64,000 bases of DNA from Clusia tigrina (GCA_920105625.2 OV050030.1:350982925-351046924); one strand, 5' to 3'. Positions 23,030 through 34,512 are shown, counted from the first letter of the stretch. Numbers and translations are program-made. Notes: generated from the letters alone by a model not told the origin.

Positions 23030-23714
23030 TTTTTCAAATAGTTTTGACATATGTATTAGATAATCTTGTAATAGGTCTATAAGATTCCGCTTTCGTATGA
23101 TCGTTTCCAAGCTTGGGTATCATGAAGCCTTCCATTCAGTAGGATACTGTTCGACGCGTAAAATAGCATTAAAAATGAAACAAATTATTTTTCTTACTAT
23201 ACGGGGCAGTTAACATGTATAATTGTCGTCGCCAAATCACCGGTTTCTCGGGTGTTGCGTATGGTAACAATAGTGGGAGAATGATCTGAAGATAATTCTA
23301 GTGAGGTCTCAAGTAGAAACATTTCGCTGGAAACGCCCTTTACCACACCAAAATCAATAACATCTGGAGTCTTTTTTCGATCTAATGGCCAGTAGGTTGG
23401 CTTTCCACATGAAATTGCCTTGAACCCCATTTTATAAATTGTATCAAACAGAACACGCCCCTTCGGGCTGAATAGCCGTGATCCCCAAAAGTATGCTTAG
23501 CGTTGTAATCACCAGCTGTCAGAAAACGTGGTCCTAGTGATTTATAAAACTGTTAATCAAAAGTACTGTATTGACTTTCTGTGATTGAAAATCTGGGAAG
23601 AGAATAAATCAATGAAATCTCCAGGTCCTGGTGGAAATTTTCGACGAAATATTTGTTGCCTGAAGGTAATCCTCACGAGTGTCTCCCAGAGAATAGTGTA
23701 TGAGTCGCGCCTAA
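23030..23714 (-). pseudogene. Jockey-like endonuclease and RT N-terminus
   Basis: On the - strand from about 23700: LEISLIYSLPRFSI, AGDYNAKHTFWGSRL (the conserved N-x-K-H motif of APE-type endonucleases), KGRVLFDTIYKMGFKAI, PDVIDFGVVKG and ELSSDHSPTIV (the catalytic SDH). The start of the nuclease is missing. About 150 bp further the frame is already in the RT (HMSKLFEK), so the linker and RT start are deleted. Confidence 0.8.
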
Positions 23715-23719
23715 ATCAC

Positions 23720-25027
23720 ATGCTTCTTATCTAATTTGTTGATCGGACTTTTGTGTTGGTATATAGTTGTTGCAATGTGTTGTTCGTTTTATGTGCTATT
23801 CGCAATTTTTCTTTATTGTACATATTGGATGTTTTGAACCTTTCTGAAAATTACCGTATGTATGTCATTGATTTGTATATTTATATTCTTCTATTTTGGT
23901 ATTGAGCTTTATCACTTTGTTGTTTTTGATAAGTTTGTTGTGTAGTCTATTCGGGAAATCGTTGTTCCTTATTATTTTATTCTTTATTTTTATTATTTGT
24001 GCTGGTGAAACACTTTGTCGCTAATTATTAGTATTCTTCGTATTAAATTGGCCACAGTGTTGAAAATCACTCCTTTTGGGCGTTAAGTCAATTAATCTAT
24101 CCGACGCATTTGGTTTTTGATAACAATTTTGTTTTTATTGTGTTATGTGTCCTTACCAGGAGCATGGCCAAGTATGGCAATTGTCCATCTTCTTGTTCTT
24201 CAATTGGAAATTTTATTATTGTGTGACAATTTTTTAGCTTATTTAATGTGTCTATTATTTCATTTTTGTTTACAATTGCGAAAATGTCGTCTATATACTT
24301 GGTCAAGGATCTATCTAGGTTTTTTCCACTTTGCATTAATATGTCCAATATTTCTGCTAGTACAATTTCCTCTATTATGGGTGATGCCGGCGACCCCATT
24401 GGCATGCCAGTATATTGTGTATAAATTTTGTCCCTATATTTAAAAAATCTATTTTCTTTTATGGAAAATTTCAATATTTCCGTAAATAACTCCTTTGTCA
24501 TGTGTGTATGTTTCTGTATGGTTTTCCATTTTTTGCTTATAAAGCCTATTGCGTTGTCAATTGGGATGCTGGGAAATAGATACACAACGTCAAATGAAAC
24601 GATAATTTCATCATCGTATATATGTGTATTGTTTATTTGTTTTAAAATGTACTGCGTCTTTTATGTTGTGTTCAAATTCTTCCGTAAAGTTTTTAAATAT
24701 ATTTACTAAATATTTTCATAGTCCGTATTATGGTGAATTTATAGATGAACAAAGTGGTCTTAATGCTGTGTTCTCTTTATGTCTTCTTGGTAACCCGTAT
24801 ATTCGTGGTGCTGTCGCTATTTTAGACGTTAGCTTTTGTTTTTTATTTAGATTATCTACTAAGTCATTATTTTTTTGCTGTAATGAAGAAGATGGATCTC
24901 GTTTCAATACTTGGAATTTTGTGATGTCATTTAACATCATTTGCATTCTTTTGTCATAATCCTCTCGACTCATATCTACCGTCTTGTTCCCTTTGTCAGC
25001 CTTGTGTATTAGTATATCTGGTTTTTT
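23720..25027 (-). pseudogene. Penelope-like reverse transcriptase
   Basis: On the - strand: KPDILIHKADKGNKTVDMS (the ADKGN motif), APRIYGLPRRHKENTALRP and FPSIPIDNAIGFI. Next come TGMPMGSPASPIIEEIVLAE and the active site SLTKYIDDIFAIV at about 24275-24300, then a C-terminal tail ending NKLDKKHVI at 23720. These are hallmark Penelope RT motifs. Stops occur in the 24.60-24.73 kb stretch and in the tail. The catalytic Asp pair is intact. Confidence 0.85.
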
Positions 25028-26528
25028 ATACCCTTTACCTTTAAAAAAGGTAAATTGGGTATACTAACTTTGTGCTTTTGAGAGGGGTTGCAATTTCAAG
25101 AAGGAGGCGTAGTAGGTATGGACATATATATACAGATATGATCAAAATCACTTTCTAAGCAATTTTTATTTTGTCCGTCCGTCTGTCCGTCTGTCTGTCT
25201 GTGGCCACTTTTTTTCTACACCGTTAGAGCATCATAATGAAATTTTGCAAAACTATAGTCTGGAGAAAGATACAGAACCAGATTGCTATATGGGCCGATT
25301 TGGACAAAGACCCCGCCTACCTCCCATATAAGGAACTTTTTTCACCTTTTTTAAAATGACTATAACTTCGGTACAATTGACGGAATCTTTATGTTATTTG
25401 GCAGTTATGGAGATGTGGGTCCCACTAAACACTGTGCAAAAAGTGGGCGGTATATAATAACTACCACGCCCACTATTAACAAATATTAATAACTTAAGAT
25501 CTGGTAGAGATTTACGGACGAAATATTACGGGAAGGAACATATGGACATTACAAAGCTATCTGCAACAAATGGGGCTGATCAGAGAAAAGATACGCCCAC
25601 TTTTGATATAGGGAACTTTCGGGTCTAAAATTAAAATTAGCCTACCTATGCTCGTATAGCTGCCAGCGGAATAAAAATTTGCAGAAATATACATGGGGTC
25701 CATAATAGTGTGTATGCAGAATATGGAGATCATACTAGAACTGTCACGCCCACAATTTGCCAAAAATCATTACTATGTTCCTATTAAATATTTAACCACG
25801 AAATTTCACAGGAATGTTGCGGATACTAACATTAAACTCCACACAAAAAATGGGCGTGTTATTTATAAAGCCACGCCCACTTTTCACATATTATTATAAC
25901 TTACGACTTATACAATATTTTTGCACTAAATTATATATTAGTACGTATATGGACCCTACAAAGCCATATACAAGATTCGGGGTCGATCAGAGAAAGGATA
26001 CGCCTCCCTCCCATATACTGAACTTTGGGGACCCTACTTAAATCTATGCTTCTAGTGATGATATATAAAAACAAATGGGTAGATGTATACACTGGGGCTG
26101 TACTAGAATGCATTCCAAATATGGGCAGATTATTACTACTGCCACGCCCACAATTAACCAAAAATCATTACTAGGTTCCTATTAAAGATTTATCAACGAA
26201 ATTTCACAGGAATGTTGCGGGTACTAACATTAAACACCACACAAAAAATGGGCGTGTTATTTATAAAGCCACGCCCACTTTTCACATATTATTATAACTT
26301 ACGACTTATACAATATTTTTGCACTAAATTATATATTAGTACGTATAAAGCCATATACAAGAAATGGGGTCGATATAATCATTTCAAGGTACCCTACCAA
26401 AAATTACCGTTATTATTCTCTAATGATGATTTGTGAAGAAATCATCCACATTGTTGAACTCGCACGCACAAGAAAAGGTAAAGGGTATTTCGTAGTCGGT
26501 CTAACCCGACTTCCGACTTCTTTACTCG
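25028..26528 (+). mobile_element. Helitron-like/DINE-type element, copy 3 (expanded)
   Basis: This has the same ends as copies 1 and 2, with a slightly imperfect 3' hairpin (26493-26512). It is about 400 bp longer. A block beginning CACGCCCACAATT and running to ATATATTAGTACGTATA is present twice (about 25746-25950 and 26142-26345). It sits inside the Penelope gene between KKFKT and KPDILIHKADKG. Confidence 0.75.
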
Positions 26529-27330
26529 TTTTAAATTTTTTTGTTCCTTTTACGGTATGATTGATAAATATCTCTCTTCTGTCTAGTCTTGTTCTTTGCT
26601 TTTGAGTGTGTATCAGCGTTATAAAATTGGTTCTCTCTATTTCTTGAACCTCTTTATTGCTAACAATTTGGATGCAATTTTCTCCATCTGCTGTACTTTT
26701 GAATATTGGGCAACTGTTGTTGGTATTTGGAAGAACAGATTCATTAGGTATTCTTGTATTAGTTGTGTTCACAAACCAATTTTCTTTTTGGGTAATGCTT
26801 TCATACTTTCTCTCGTTAGTTCGTAATCTCATGTATTTGTTTTTATGTCTGTTGTTTAACTCGTAGAGCTGTCCCTCTAGAAATGCTCTCTCGTTCACAA
26901 AAAACAATTGGGCATCCTCGTCAGTCATCTGTTGTCTTAGTTTTATTGTTATTATTATTAATTCTTTTTTATTAGTTTTTAGTAGTTCGTGTTTGTATTT
27001 TTTTGGATATGCTGCTCCAACACAGATTTGAATTTGAATTTAAATCTGTTATTGTTATTTAGTATGGTTCTTGCATTTTTAGTCATATTTTTGGTGCAAT
27101 TAGGTTATAATCCTGCTTTCCTGCATTGCATTAAGAAAGGGATTGAAGACTTAATTTTTGCGTTTGTTTGCCATATAAATTTATGTCTTTGAATACATTT
27201 CTTAATGTTGTTGTAGGTGTGTTTGATGTGATTATACAGTTTCATATTGTGAGTGTATTTTTGGCGAACTCTCCGTTTTTTAAATGTTGCTCATCCATTC
27301 TCGACCTCCGGTTGAAATTTAATTTATTTA
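26529..27330 (-). pseudogene. Penelope-like protein, N-terminal region
   Basis: On the - strand the frame runs from about 27330 (MDEQHLKNGEFAKNTL) through a stop-interrupted part into a long open segment, 26928-26529. That segment starts MTDEDAQLFFVNERAFLEGQ and reaches NHTVKGTKKFKT at the insertion. The region is rich in Asn and Lys and has no catalytic motif, like the poorly conserved N-termini of Penelope-like proteins. It is assigned by being in frame with the RT across the Helitron-like insert. Confidence 0.65.
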
Positions 27331-27559
27331 TTTTTCTAACGAGATCAAAGCCCGAAAAAAAAAATTTTTTTTTTTTAATTTTATTTTATTTAATTAAAAT
27401 GTTCCCAATTTCCATCCTCAGGGTCTACAATAACATACTATAACAATTATATAACATATAATAACAATTATATACAAATTGTTTCAAATGAATAAATATC
27501 TTGAGGCTTACAATTTTCTCATCTGTTAAATGTAATTTACAGACTAAATATAATATATA
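27331..27559. other. AT-rich spacer
   Basis: It holds homopolymer A and T runs and short repeated ATAACAATTATA motifs; no gene seen. Confidence 0.5.
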
Positions 27560-28098
27560 AGAAAAATTAAGACCACCGTTTAATTGTTAGGCAGGTAATA
27601 TTCCTCACTATCTTATGAAGGGCCGTCTCTGTCGACTTTCCTTGCAGGTAAGCATGTTGGACATCGGAAAGCTTGTGCTCCGCTTCCATACGTATATGGA
27701 GGTCAAGTAGACTTTCGAGGGTCTTGAGAATAAACAGGCTTAAAATCGTTGGCCTTTGCAAAAACTTTTTCCCTGCCTTTGGGATAAAAACGATCGTTGC
27801 TCGTCTCCAGGTGGCAAGAACGTAGAAAAGTTCATGGCAGGTTTTAAAAATGACCGTAAGAAAAATTATTACACACTATTGCCTGATCCCATCCGGACCA
27901 GGTGGTTTATAAGGGCCGAAACTTTTTATAGACCATGCCTTCTCTTTGTGATTATATCAGTTTTTGCCTCTGAACCCATCCTACTGGGGAGGTCAGACTT
28001 AGGACCGTCATGCGTGCAGCCTGGAAAGTGCATGTCTAGGCACAGTTACAAGGTCTATCTTGAACACGCTGTCCAGGAGCTGTCCAAACTTTTAAATT
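27560..28098 (-). pseudogene. LOA-like RT fragment a
   Basis: On the - strand: LDMHFPGCTHDGPKSDLPSR (comparable to THFPGCATIGEDSE in the larger LOA-like element at 44.8 kb), then PPGPDGI and ATIVFIPKAGKK. Next are RPTILSLFILKTLESLLD and QHAYLQGKSTETALH. These are RT motifs 0 to 2 of the LOA/I group. The frame changes twice. The catalytic palm is missing because the fragment stops at 27560. Confidence 0.72.
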
Positions 28099-28145
28099 CT
28101 AAGAGGTACTTGGGATTAGCGGATATTGTGAGTTTGACTCACAAC
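28099..28145. repeat. 47-bp direct repeat, left copy
   Basis: It is identical to 35004-35050 at 44 of 47 positions. The two copies flank the 6.86-kb block that contains Gypsy copy 2. Each adjoins an LOA-like fragment on its outer side. Confidence 0.7.
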
Positions 28146-28700
28146 ATCCCTCCCCTCTTTCTAAGTAGGTAGTGCAACTACCTATTAGATAATAATTCGT
28201 CTTATTCCCTAATGTTATATCTGCACCAAAAACAATTTGTGCATCCCATATACTATACAATACATTTGTTTTTTTATTTGCCATGTTTTGGGTTATTATT
28301 GTTTGTTTTATCTTCTATTGATTATTTATTATTTTCTCTCTTTTTTGTTTCTTTTAGTGTTATTTTTTATCATTATTTTATTATTATAATTTTTTCCTTT
28401 TTTCATATTGGTCCTTATATTTTTCGTTCCCTTTTTTATCTATTATTTTATAATTTTTTGTTTTTTTATATTATTGGACTCTTTTAGTTTTTTCTTTTTT
28501 TTCTTTTTTTTCTTATTTTTATTTTATTTTACCTCTTTTGAATTCTGCATTCCGTTGTCGATAGGGCTGGTACGACGTCCTGGGAAAAATTCCTGTTTGG
28601 CGTCAGTTTCGTCACGAATACCATCGTTATTATCATTACACGGAAAAGTCCGGTTGAGCCGACCTTTCCTTCTTTCTAAATGTGTATTCCCTCATAGGAC
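28146..28700. other. T-rich low-complexity stretch
   Basis: It is dominated by T runs on the + strand (28260-28530) with ATTATTATT motifs. Frames here encode only Phe/Leu/Ile-rich peptides of composition origin. No gene is supported. Confidence 0.55.
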
Positions 28701-29470
28701 TTGGTGAGGCCCGCTATTTTCTCTTCGGCGTTAGCCCCCTTAGCCAAGTCACTGATTGCTTCTATTGGTATTCATCGTTTTCCACAGATCCTGATGGTGT
28801 AATAGCGAAAATGCTGCTGGCGTAGTGATATTGCATTTTGAGTGCGTTTGCAGGAGATTATACAGTAACTCCTGGAGTTTTCATGATACTTCGCCTGTTT
28901 TGATGAAGGAAGTCGATCAATTGTACCGGAATCATCTCATGCTCTGTATTCCGCGCCAACCGTATTATAGCATGTGCCCATTAGTTCCATAGGTGTTGCT
29001 TTGTCGGAGCGCGTCGCCGTAACCCGTATTGGTTCGTAAAACGATAGGATCGTCTATTTATAGATTTGGTGGCTACCAGAACTCCAGCCGATGCAAGAAT
29101 GGCCACTTGTTCACACCGTTCATGCTCTAAATTCTATATTTTTTGTGTGATATCGTAATCGTTTTGGTAGATCCGGCCCCCACGAATTTTCTCTTTTTTA
29201 TGAATTGACCAATGTAACGTTCTTGTGATTGGCTTTCGGCTATGTAGACATACCAGGTCTTTGGTGATAAACTTCAATATGCGTTCAATCGCTTAGGGAT
29301 AGCGTACACTTTGTACATCGTCAATCATTCCAGTAGTGGAAGTGTAACTCTAATAACTACTGTTAGACCTTTTTCTCGTCTACATGCTTCGCACTTCGGC
29401 TACTTCGTAGAACCGCACTCAATGATGGCGCTGCCTGGCGTAACTTGTTCAAAGTTATAAACAATAGATA
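28700..29470 (-). pseudogene. decayed coding region of unrecognised family
   Basis: On the - strand a frame with few stops runs from about 29160 to 28700 (VLVATKSINRRSYRF, GLRRRAPTKQHLWN, EMIPVQLIDFLHQNRRS). Upstream, at about 29160-29400, another frame reads VIRVTLPLLE, YKVYAIPKRL and SLSPKTWYVYIAE. The latter weakly recalls the LPLLE...P...T.Y segment of envelope F-like proteins, also seen in the BEL element at 57.0 kb (ITLPLVEHDRF). I cannot name the family. It could be the tail of a retroelement, perhaps with an env remnant. Confidence 0.35.
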
Positions 29471-29900
29471 CAGCTTGACATGCGATAGGTCGCCAACCAC
29501 CGTTATTTCTGCATTGATGCTTCGCACTTACGCTTTAGCTCAGTAGTACTGGCCGCAGATTGTTTAACAGAAAGTTTTTTCCTCATATTCTGCTTCAAAA
29601 TAATTTCCAATTCCGTCCTTGGCAAATCCGTCACAATCACCCACTCATCCTTCCTGAACCATACTTCCCCTGTAGTCTCGTATATATACTTATTTCTAAT
29701 TACCTTAACTGTAATTCAAAGTTGAATGCTGTACCATTCCACTTCGGTTCACTCTTCTTACCCTCCTATATTATGAAATTCATAACTTCGTTCTTATATA
29801 TCAGAGGGGAAGAGGAATGAACCATTGATTAACTTTACCGCCGTATAGGGGTCTGACTAACAAAACAAAATCTTTTTATTTTTTATTTTGAGCAAGAATA
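29471..29900. other. spacer, no supported gene
   Basis: An 86-codon + frame at 29560-29820 has no recognisable domain. The 3' LTR of Gypsy copy 2 may lie in or near this stretch but was not identified. Confidence 0.35.
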
Positions 29901-31205
29901 ATTGAGATAATCCCGATTATGTGAAGACTAAATTTTTCATTGCAGCTAATATTTTTCTATCACCTGGTATGTATATATCAATAAACGAGTGTATTCTACC
30001 ACACCCTGTAGTCCGCCCATATATGACTACATACATACACACCTTCAAGGCACAGTCTCGTTTTGTATCCCTTTCAACCGTTATTCCTAATTTTAATTTA
30101 CAAACAAACAAAAAATTTTTTTATCTTCATAGGTATTTTTCTATTTTTCCATTTGAAGGAATTCCTGTTCTTATTTGTATTTAAATGTTTTCCTTGAACT
30201 TCTTTTTAATCCATTACGTTATCCCACACTATCTCTCCCCTTAAATTGTACTTTCTCTTGCTTATTCTAAATTATACTTAGCTATTAATTAAATCAAAAC
30301 AATATCTACTCCAATTTCATTTTTGTTATATTAATACCTTCTTTCCATTTTTTATAGCAAATCAATATACTCTACTTTCCCAATACTTACTCCCAGTAGT
30401 TTATTTCTGCTTCTAAACCCTATCACCCCCTTTTTTCCAACGTCTATTTTGGATAAAGTATATGCGACCCAGTCGAGTTTAAAAAAATAATTGTACTTAC
30501 TTATTAGAATGCATGCCCATACATTCATTTCAATATTCCCTTTTGCGACAGATTTTGTCCACCTTCATATCATGTGCCAAGTTTATACGAATGTACTTCT
30601 ACAATCATACATGCACTCCATCTTCATACTAAATGTAAAGTTTATACGAATGCACAAGCACACGTGCACTGCTAACGTATGCGCTCCACTTTGCGCTTTG
30701 CTCAACTGGTTGGTCAATGCACTTGCGGCATACCAAATTGCATTAAATAAATCTTTTATTTTTCTTCCGTTGAATTTTGATTCTCGTATCTGTGTTTTTT
30801 CTATCTCACATTTTGTCATTACTTAATATTTTTGAACCATTCTCTCTCTTCTCATTCTTGTTGGTTCCGAATATTAGCTGCAGTGATTTCTTGCGTATTC
30901 ATATTATGTAATCTATTTACGATTATTATGTAATCTATTTACGATTATTAGTCAACATGGTTTAATTTCACGTTGTCCTTGAATTTGAAAATAGAACTGA
31001 CGCTATTTTATGCTTGTTAATAAAATGGCGATGTCACTTGCTCATCAGATATAGACACACGTTACTTAGTTGTGAGTTCGTAAATGGAATAACTTTAGTA
31101 AGTTATTGTGGAGATTTTTTGGGTTTGCCTTTAATCGTTCCCACCATGGTAACTGGACCGCGGATTTCTGACACTGTGTACGGCCCTAACCTCACAGAAG
31201 AAAAC
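29901..31205 (-). other. Gypsy copy 2 3' non-coding region
   Basis: A match to copy 1 (29.97-30.06 kb against 7.565-7.65 kb, reverse complement) shows this AT-rich stretch is the element's post-integrase region. No env frame was recognised. Small frames on either strand have no family features. A tandem GATTATTATGTAATCTATTTAC duplication occurs at about 30905-30950. Confidence 0.5.
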
Positions 31206-31905
31206 TTATTTTTCAAGGTTTAGTACCTTGTTGTAGGCTTCTCTGGCTCGTTTATCATGATCTTGGTTTTCTCTAATCAACTCATGCGTTCGCTGGAGCT
31301 GATATTTCCGTACTTTATTTGGGCCATCAGCATTATATACTGGCGCACATTTGCGCCTCAAATTTGCTGGCATGTTGAAATCAAACCCGTTTTCTAAACG
31401 GAGTTTATTTGTTGATACATGTACAGTATTGTTGTGTACATGCATGGCCGTAGTCAAACACTGATCCCAGATTGAGCCATCCTCTTTGACGAAGCGACGC
31501 AAATATTCTGCCAGAGCTCAATGACTTCATTCTAGCGATCCGTTGGCTTGCAGATGATAAGGAGTAATGTGTAATTTCTTAATCCCAAGCATTTTACACG
31601 TCTAAGAGTGAGTCGGTCACCAACAATTTCGGTATGTTGTAACGCGCTATAATTTCGTCAAAAAATGCTTTGGTTACCGTACTCGCCTCTGCATCAAGTA
31701 TAGCTACGCATGACATATACTTTGAAAAAGCATCTTGGACCGTCAAGATGTACTTATTTCCTGAAATTGTCTCAGGTAAAATACCTACAATATCCATGTG
31801 AACTTTATCAAATGATTGTTTTGGTGTGTCAGTTAACACCATTGGCATCTTTGTAAGCCTCGAACTCTTGTTGGCCGACATTTTTTGCTACTCTTTACAT
31901 ATTTC
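31206..31905 (-). pseudogene. Gypsy copy 2 integrase
   Basis: On the - strand, 31881-31594 gives SANKSSRLTKMPMVLTDTPK, then VHMDIVGILPE with the first catalytic Asp, up to LLVTDS. A deletion follows, removing the NGSNF region. The frame 31502-31206 resumes with FVKEDGSIWDQCLTTAMHVHN and ends in the C-terminal tail. The catalytic Glu block (PERSHR in copy 3) is damaged. Confidence 0.8.
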
Positions 31906-32049
31906 TTTATGTCTCTGAGCATACCTTTCCAGTTGTTTACACGTCTGATTCTCTTGTAGGTTTTCCAAGATCCATGGTGTCCACCTAGACGTGAATCATG
32001 GAAACAATTCAGTACCTCCCGAGTATTTCGTTATACTGGAGCCACATTT

Positions 32050-32590
32050 GGCTCCAGTATAACGTATCTTTTATTTCTGCTGCTTCTCTGCCAACTACTA
32101 ACCGTTTAACATTGGTCGTCTCCCAGTCGAACTTTGCCTTTGCTCTAGTTTGAACTACCGATATATTTTGCTTTTGTGGTACTCTGCTAAGTGCATCTGC
32201 TTTTCTGTTATTTTTCGAAAGCTTGTACTCGTATATGATTTTAAAATCATACTCAGAAAATTTGTGCCAACCAAGAGGTTAGATGTTTAAGATTAGCTAT
32301 GCCTCTCAGCGGTTGATGGTCGGTATTAATTTTGAATGGGCGTTCTAGCAGATATGCCCTAAAATTCTTCATAGCCCACACAATGGCTAGAAATTCTTTC
32401 TCTATTGTAGAGCATCGCCACGCCCTGCTGGCAAATTGGGCGGTAATTACCGACTTCCCCTTGTGACAACCCTGCTCCTAATGCTTCTTTGCTAGCATCG
32501 GTGGTCAACAAAAAAGTTTGCTCAAAGTCGGGTTAGCCAAAATCGGTGGTGAGCTAATTATCTCTTTTAGCATTTCGAATGCCTTCCGCT
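32050..32590 (-). pseudogene. Gypsy copy 2 RNase H remnant
   Basis: On the - strand: EAFEMLKEIISSPPILA, CSTIEKEFLAIVWAMKNFRA, FKINTDHQPLRGIANLKHL. These match copy 1 at 5300-5620. The RT palm and fingers are absent: at about 32590 the sequence passes straight from gag-end to this segment. Stops and frameshifts are frequent. Confidence 0.78.
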
Positions 32591-33740
32591 CCTACATCGC
32601 TTGACAAGCGATTCACTCTCCTAGCTACTTTCTGCCTACTATTTACGTTTTTCTTCTTGGCTTTCCAGTCTATTGGCCTCGGCTGGGCCGCTGGAAGTTT
32701 CCCTGGTCCCTTTGATGGGATTGCTTCTGCCTGCATCATAAGACGCATTTCAATCCATGTATGCTGTTGCTCATTCTCGCTTCACTTCTAGAATTTGCTC
32801 GCTGCTGACTCTTCCCAGTGTTGAAGGTATTCCTTCCCTGACTAATTCCTTCCCCAAAATTAATACTTGGTCTGTTGAAATTATTCCCACCTTCTCTTCT
32901 AGGTGAATCCAGGCGCCGCGTCGCTGGCTGTCTTCTACTCTGATCCCATTTTGTGCCCCTAGGCACTGTAGACTTGCTTCGTGACCAAATTCTTCGCATT
33001 TCAAATTTTTACGTGGAAAGCACTCATCCCTTGTAAGACCTGGCTTTCGGCAGAAAGAACATGTGGGTGTCCTCTGTACAAACACACTGTACGTATTTCT
33101 TATATTATATATAACTATTATACACTCCTCTGTGTATGTTTGGGACGGAATTGCTTCCCACTCTAACCACGACAGCGGCAGTGAACTTGTCCTGTCTGTT
33201 TTCTAACATATGTACATCTCCCAAACCGGCCGTACTTTGCTCCACCAGGAATTGTGCTCTGCTAATTCCTCCAGATTTCTTGTTCTGCTATTGAGCATAT
33301 GCCTTTTTAGAGCGTGGTCGCGGAAACAACAACAAAGCTGTTAATACTACTTTGTCACCTTTCTACAATAGAGCTGGTGTTGGAGATACAACACCATTGA
33401 AGTTACACCTCACTATTTCTGTTGCCAGCCCCTGTAGTGATCCTGGCATCCTGGCAAAAGGCTCGTATGTCCTCACCTGCCAGCTGTTTCCCTATTCTGA
33501 TTTCTTGAGTCACAGAAGTCCTCACTTTCAGGTAAGTACCACAAGGTTGTATGTATCTCCGAAAAACCTCTCCTACACACAGTCAAAGAAATTCTGTAAC
33601 TCATCTAGCCTGATTTTCTTCCTCGCAAGTTCACACCCCTGAATGAACCTACTGACTTCTGACCGTAAGTATTCTGACGCAGCACCAGTAAACACGGGTA
33701 CTAACCTGGCAACTGTTTTCGAAATCTCTATCCCCATCAT
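32591..33740 (-). pseudogene. gag: Gypsy copy 2 gag
   Basis: On the - strand from about 33737: MGIEISKTVARLVPVF, ASEYLRSEVSRFIQGCELAR, homologous to copy 1 gag at 2310-2440. After a diverged middle, 33085-32771 has a nucleocapsid segment CSFCRKPGLTRDEC, where the zinc-ligand His of C-x2-C-x4-H-x4-C is Leu. The end (QPRPIDWKAKKK) matches copy 1 at 3440-3475. Confidence 0.72.
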
Positions 33741-34512
33741 ACTTAATTAAATAAAGAAGAGCTCAAGTCCGCCCACGATAAAAACCATAAACTCATCATA
33801 AATACGTAATTTTCACTTTGCTAAAAATGCTTTCTCATTTAACCCGATATCATTTTCTTGTTTCCGCTTTAATTTTCTAAACTAAACCGCGAAACAGTAT
33901 ACCAGTTAGTTTTCAGTTTTATTGTCTAGTAAAACCAACATTACTCGACATAGAAAGACAACTGTACATACAAATAAATATTTCTGTTTATTTTGTTACT
34001 ACTTTTCTATGAACCCATTTTGAATAAGGTGATCGATTTCATGAAATAATTCTCCATCTTTTCTCCTTATCAAACAAAATTTTCAAACACAAAGAATGAT
34101 TACAGCACTACTAACACGTCACTATTTTCAGCATAATTTCTAGATTCTTTATTTTGCTTTTCCGTGCAAAATATTAACTAAAAATTTTTGCGCAAATCGT
34201 AGTTTTCGAACTATACAAACTTTGATGCAACAACCCGTATTGTATGTTCCTCTTGAAGTATTCTTACCTAATACCCTAAGCTGACTTTATTAAATATTTA
34301 AATCAGTGCTAAAGCAAAATAAATGTCCCTCCCGACACACACACACATTCCCCTACAAAAAAATCCTCTCATCTAACGACATACATAGACCAACCGCGCT
34401 TTATTGAGGATGATGCTGGTTCGATGCAGGTTTATTTTTCCTGCTTCAGGATGTGTTTTTTACAAATCCTGTGTTTCCTGCGCGACGACTCCTATATACT
34501 CCTTTTACTGCC
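33741..34512 (-). other. Gypsy copy 2 leader
   Basis: This is non-coding. It shares with copy 1 (420-730) an ordered set of motifs on the - strand: GAGGATTTTTTTGTAGG, GGGACATTTATT, GCTTAGGGTA, TTGTTGCATCAAAGTTTGTA and AACTACGATTTGCG. A CACACACACACA microsatellite lies at 34337-34346. Confidence 0.6.

Larger units (their letters stand above)
20736..23714 (-). mobile_element. Jockey-clade non-LTR retrotransposon
   Basis: On the - strand it starts at 23714 with a 5'-truncated endonuclease and ends in a poly(A) of eight (T run 20736-20743). It is flanked by the target duplication ATCAC at 20731-20735 and 23715-23719. An internal deletion joins endonuclease to RT, and a Helitron-like element sits in the RT at 21984-23029. 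It landed inside the Penelope gene just before the GIY-YIG domain. Confidence 0.85.
20367..27330 (-). mobile_element. Penelope-like element, split by two insertions
   Basis: On the - strand, three pieces line up in protein order. They are the N-terminal region (27330-26529), reverse transcriptase (25027-23720) and GIY-YIG endonuclease (20730-20367). They are separated by a Helitron-like element (25028-26528) and a Jockey-like element (20736-23714). Both breaks rejoin in frame when the inserts are ignored, so these are parts of one ancestral gene. RT plus GIY-YIG nuclease is diagnostic of Penelope-like retroelements. Confidence 0.85.

Noticed and set aside
24117..24709. Overlapping + frames of about 100 codons resembling membrane proteins
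   Set aside because: Antisense shadows of the Penelope reverse transcriptase on the - strand.
28212..28707. Frames encoding Phe/Leu/Tyr-rich peptides
   Set aside because: Product of poly-T low complexity, not transmembrane proteins.
29981..30184. Small + frame near 30 kb
   Set aside because: Lies in the 3' non-coding region of Gypsy copy 2 matching copy 1; no coding features.
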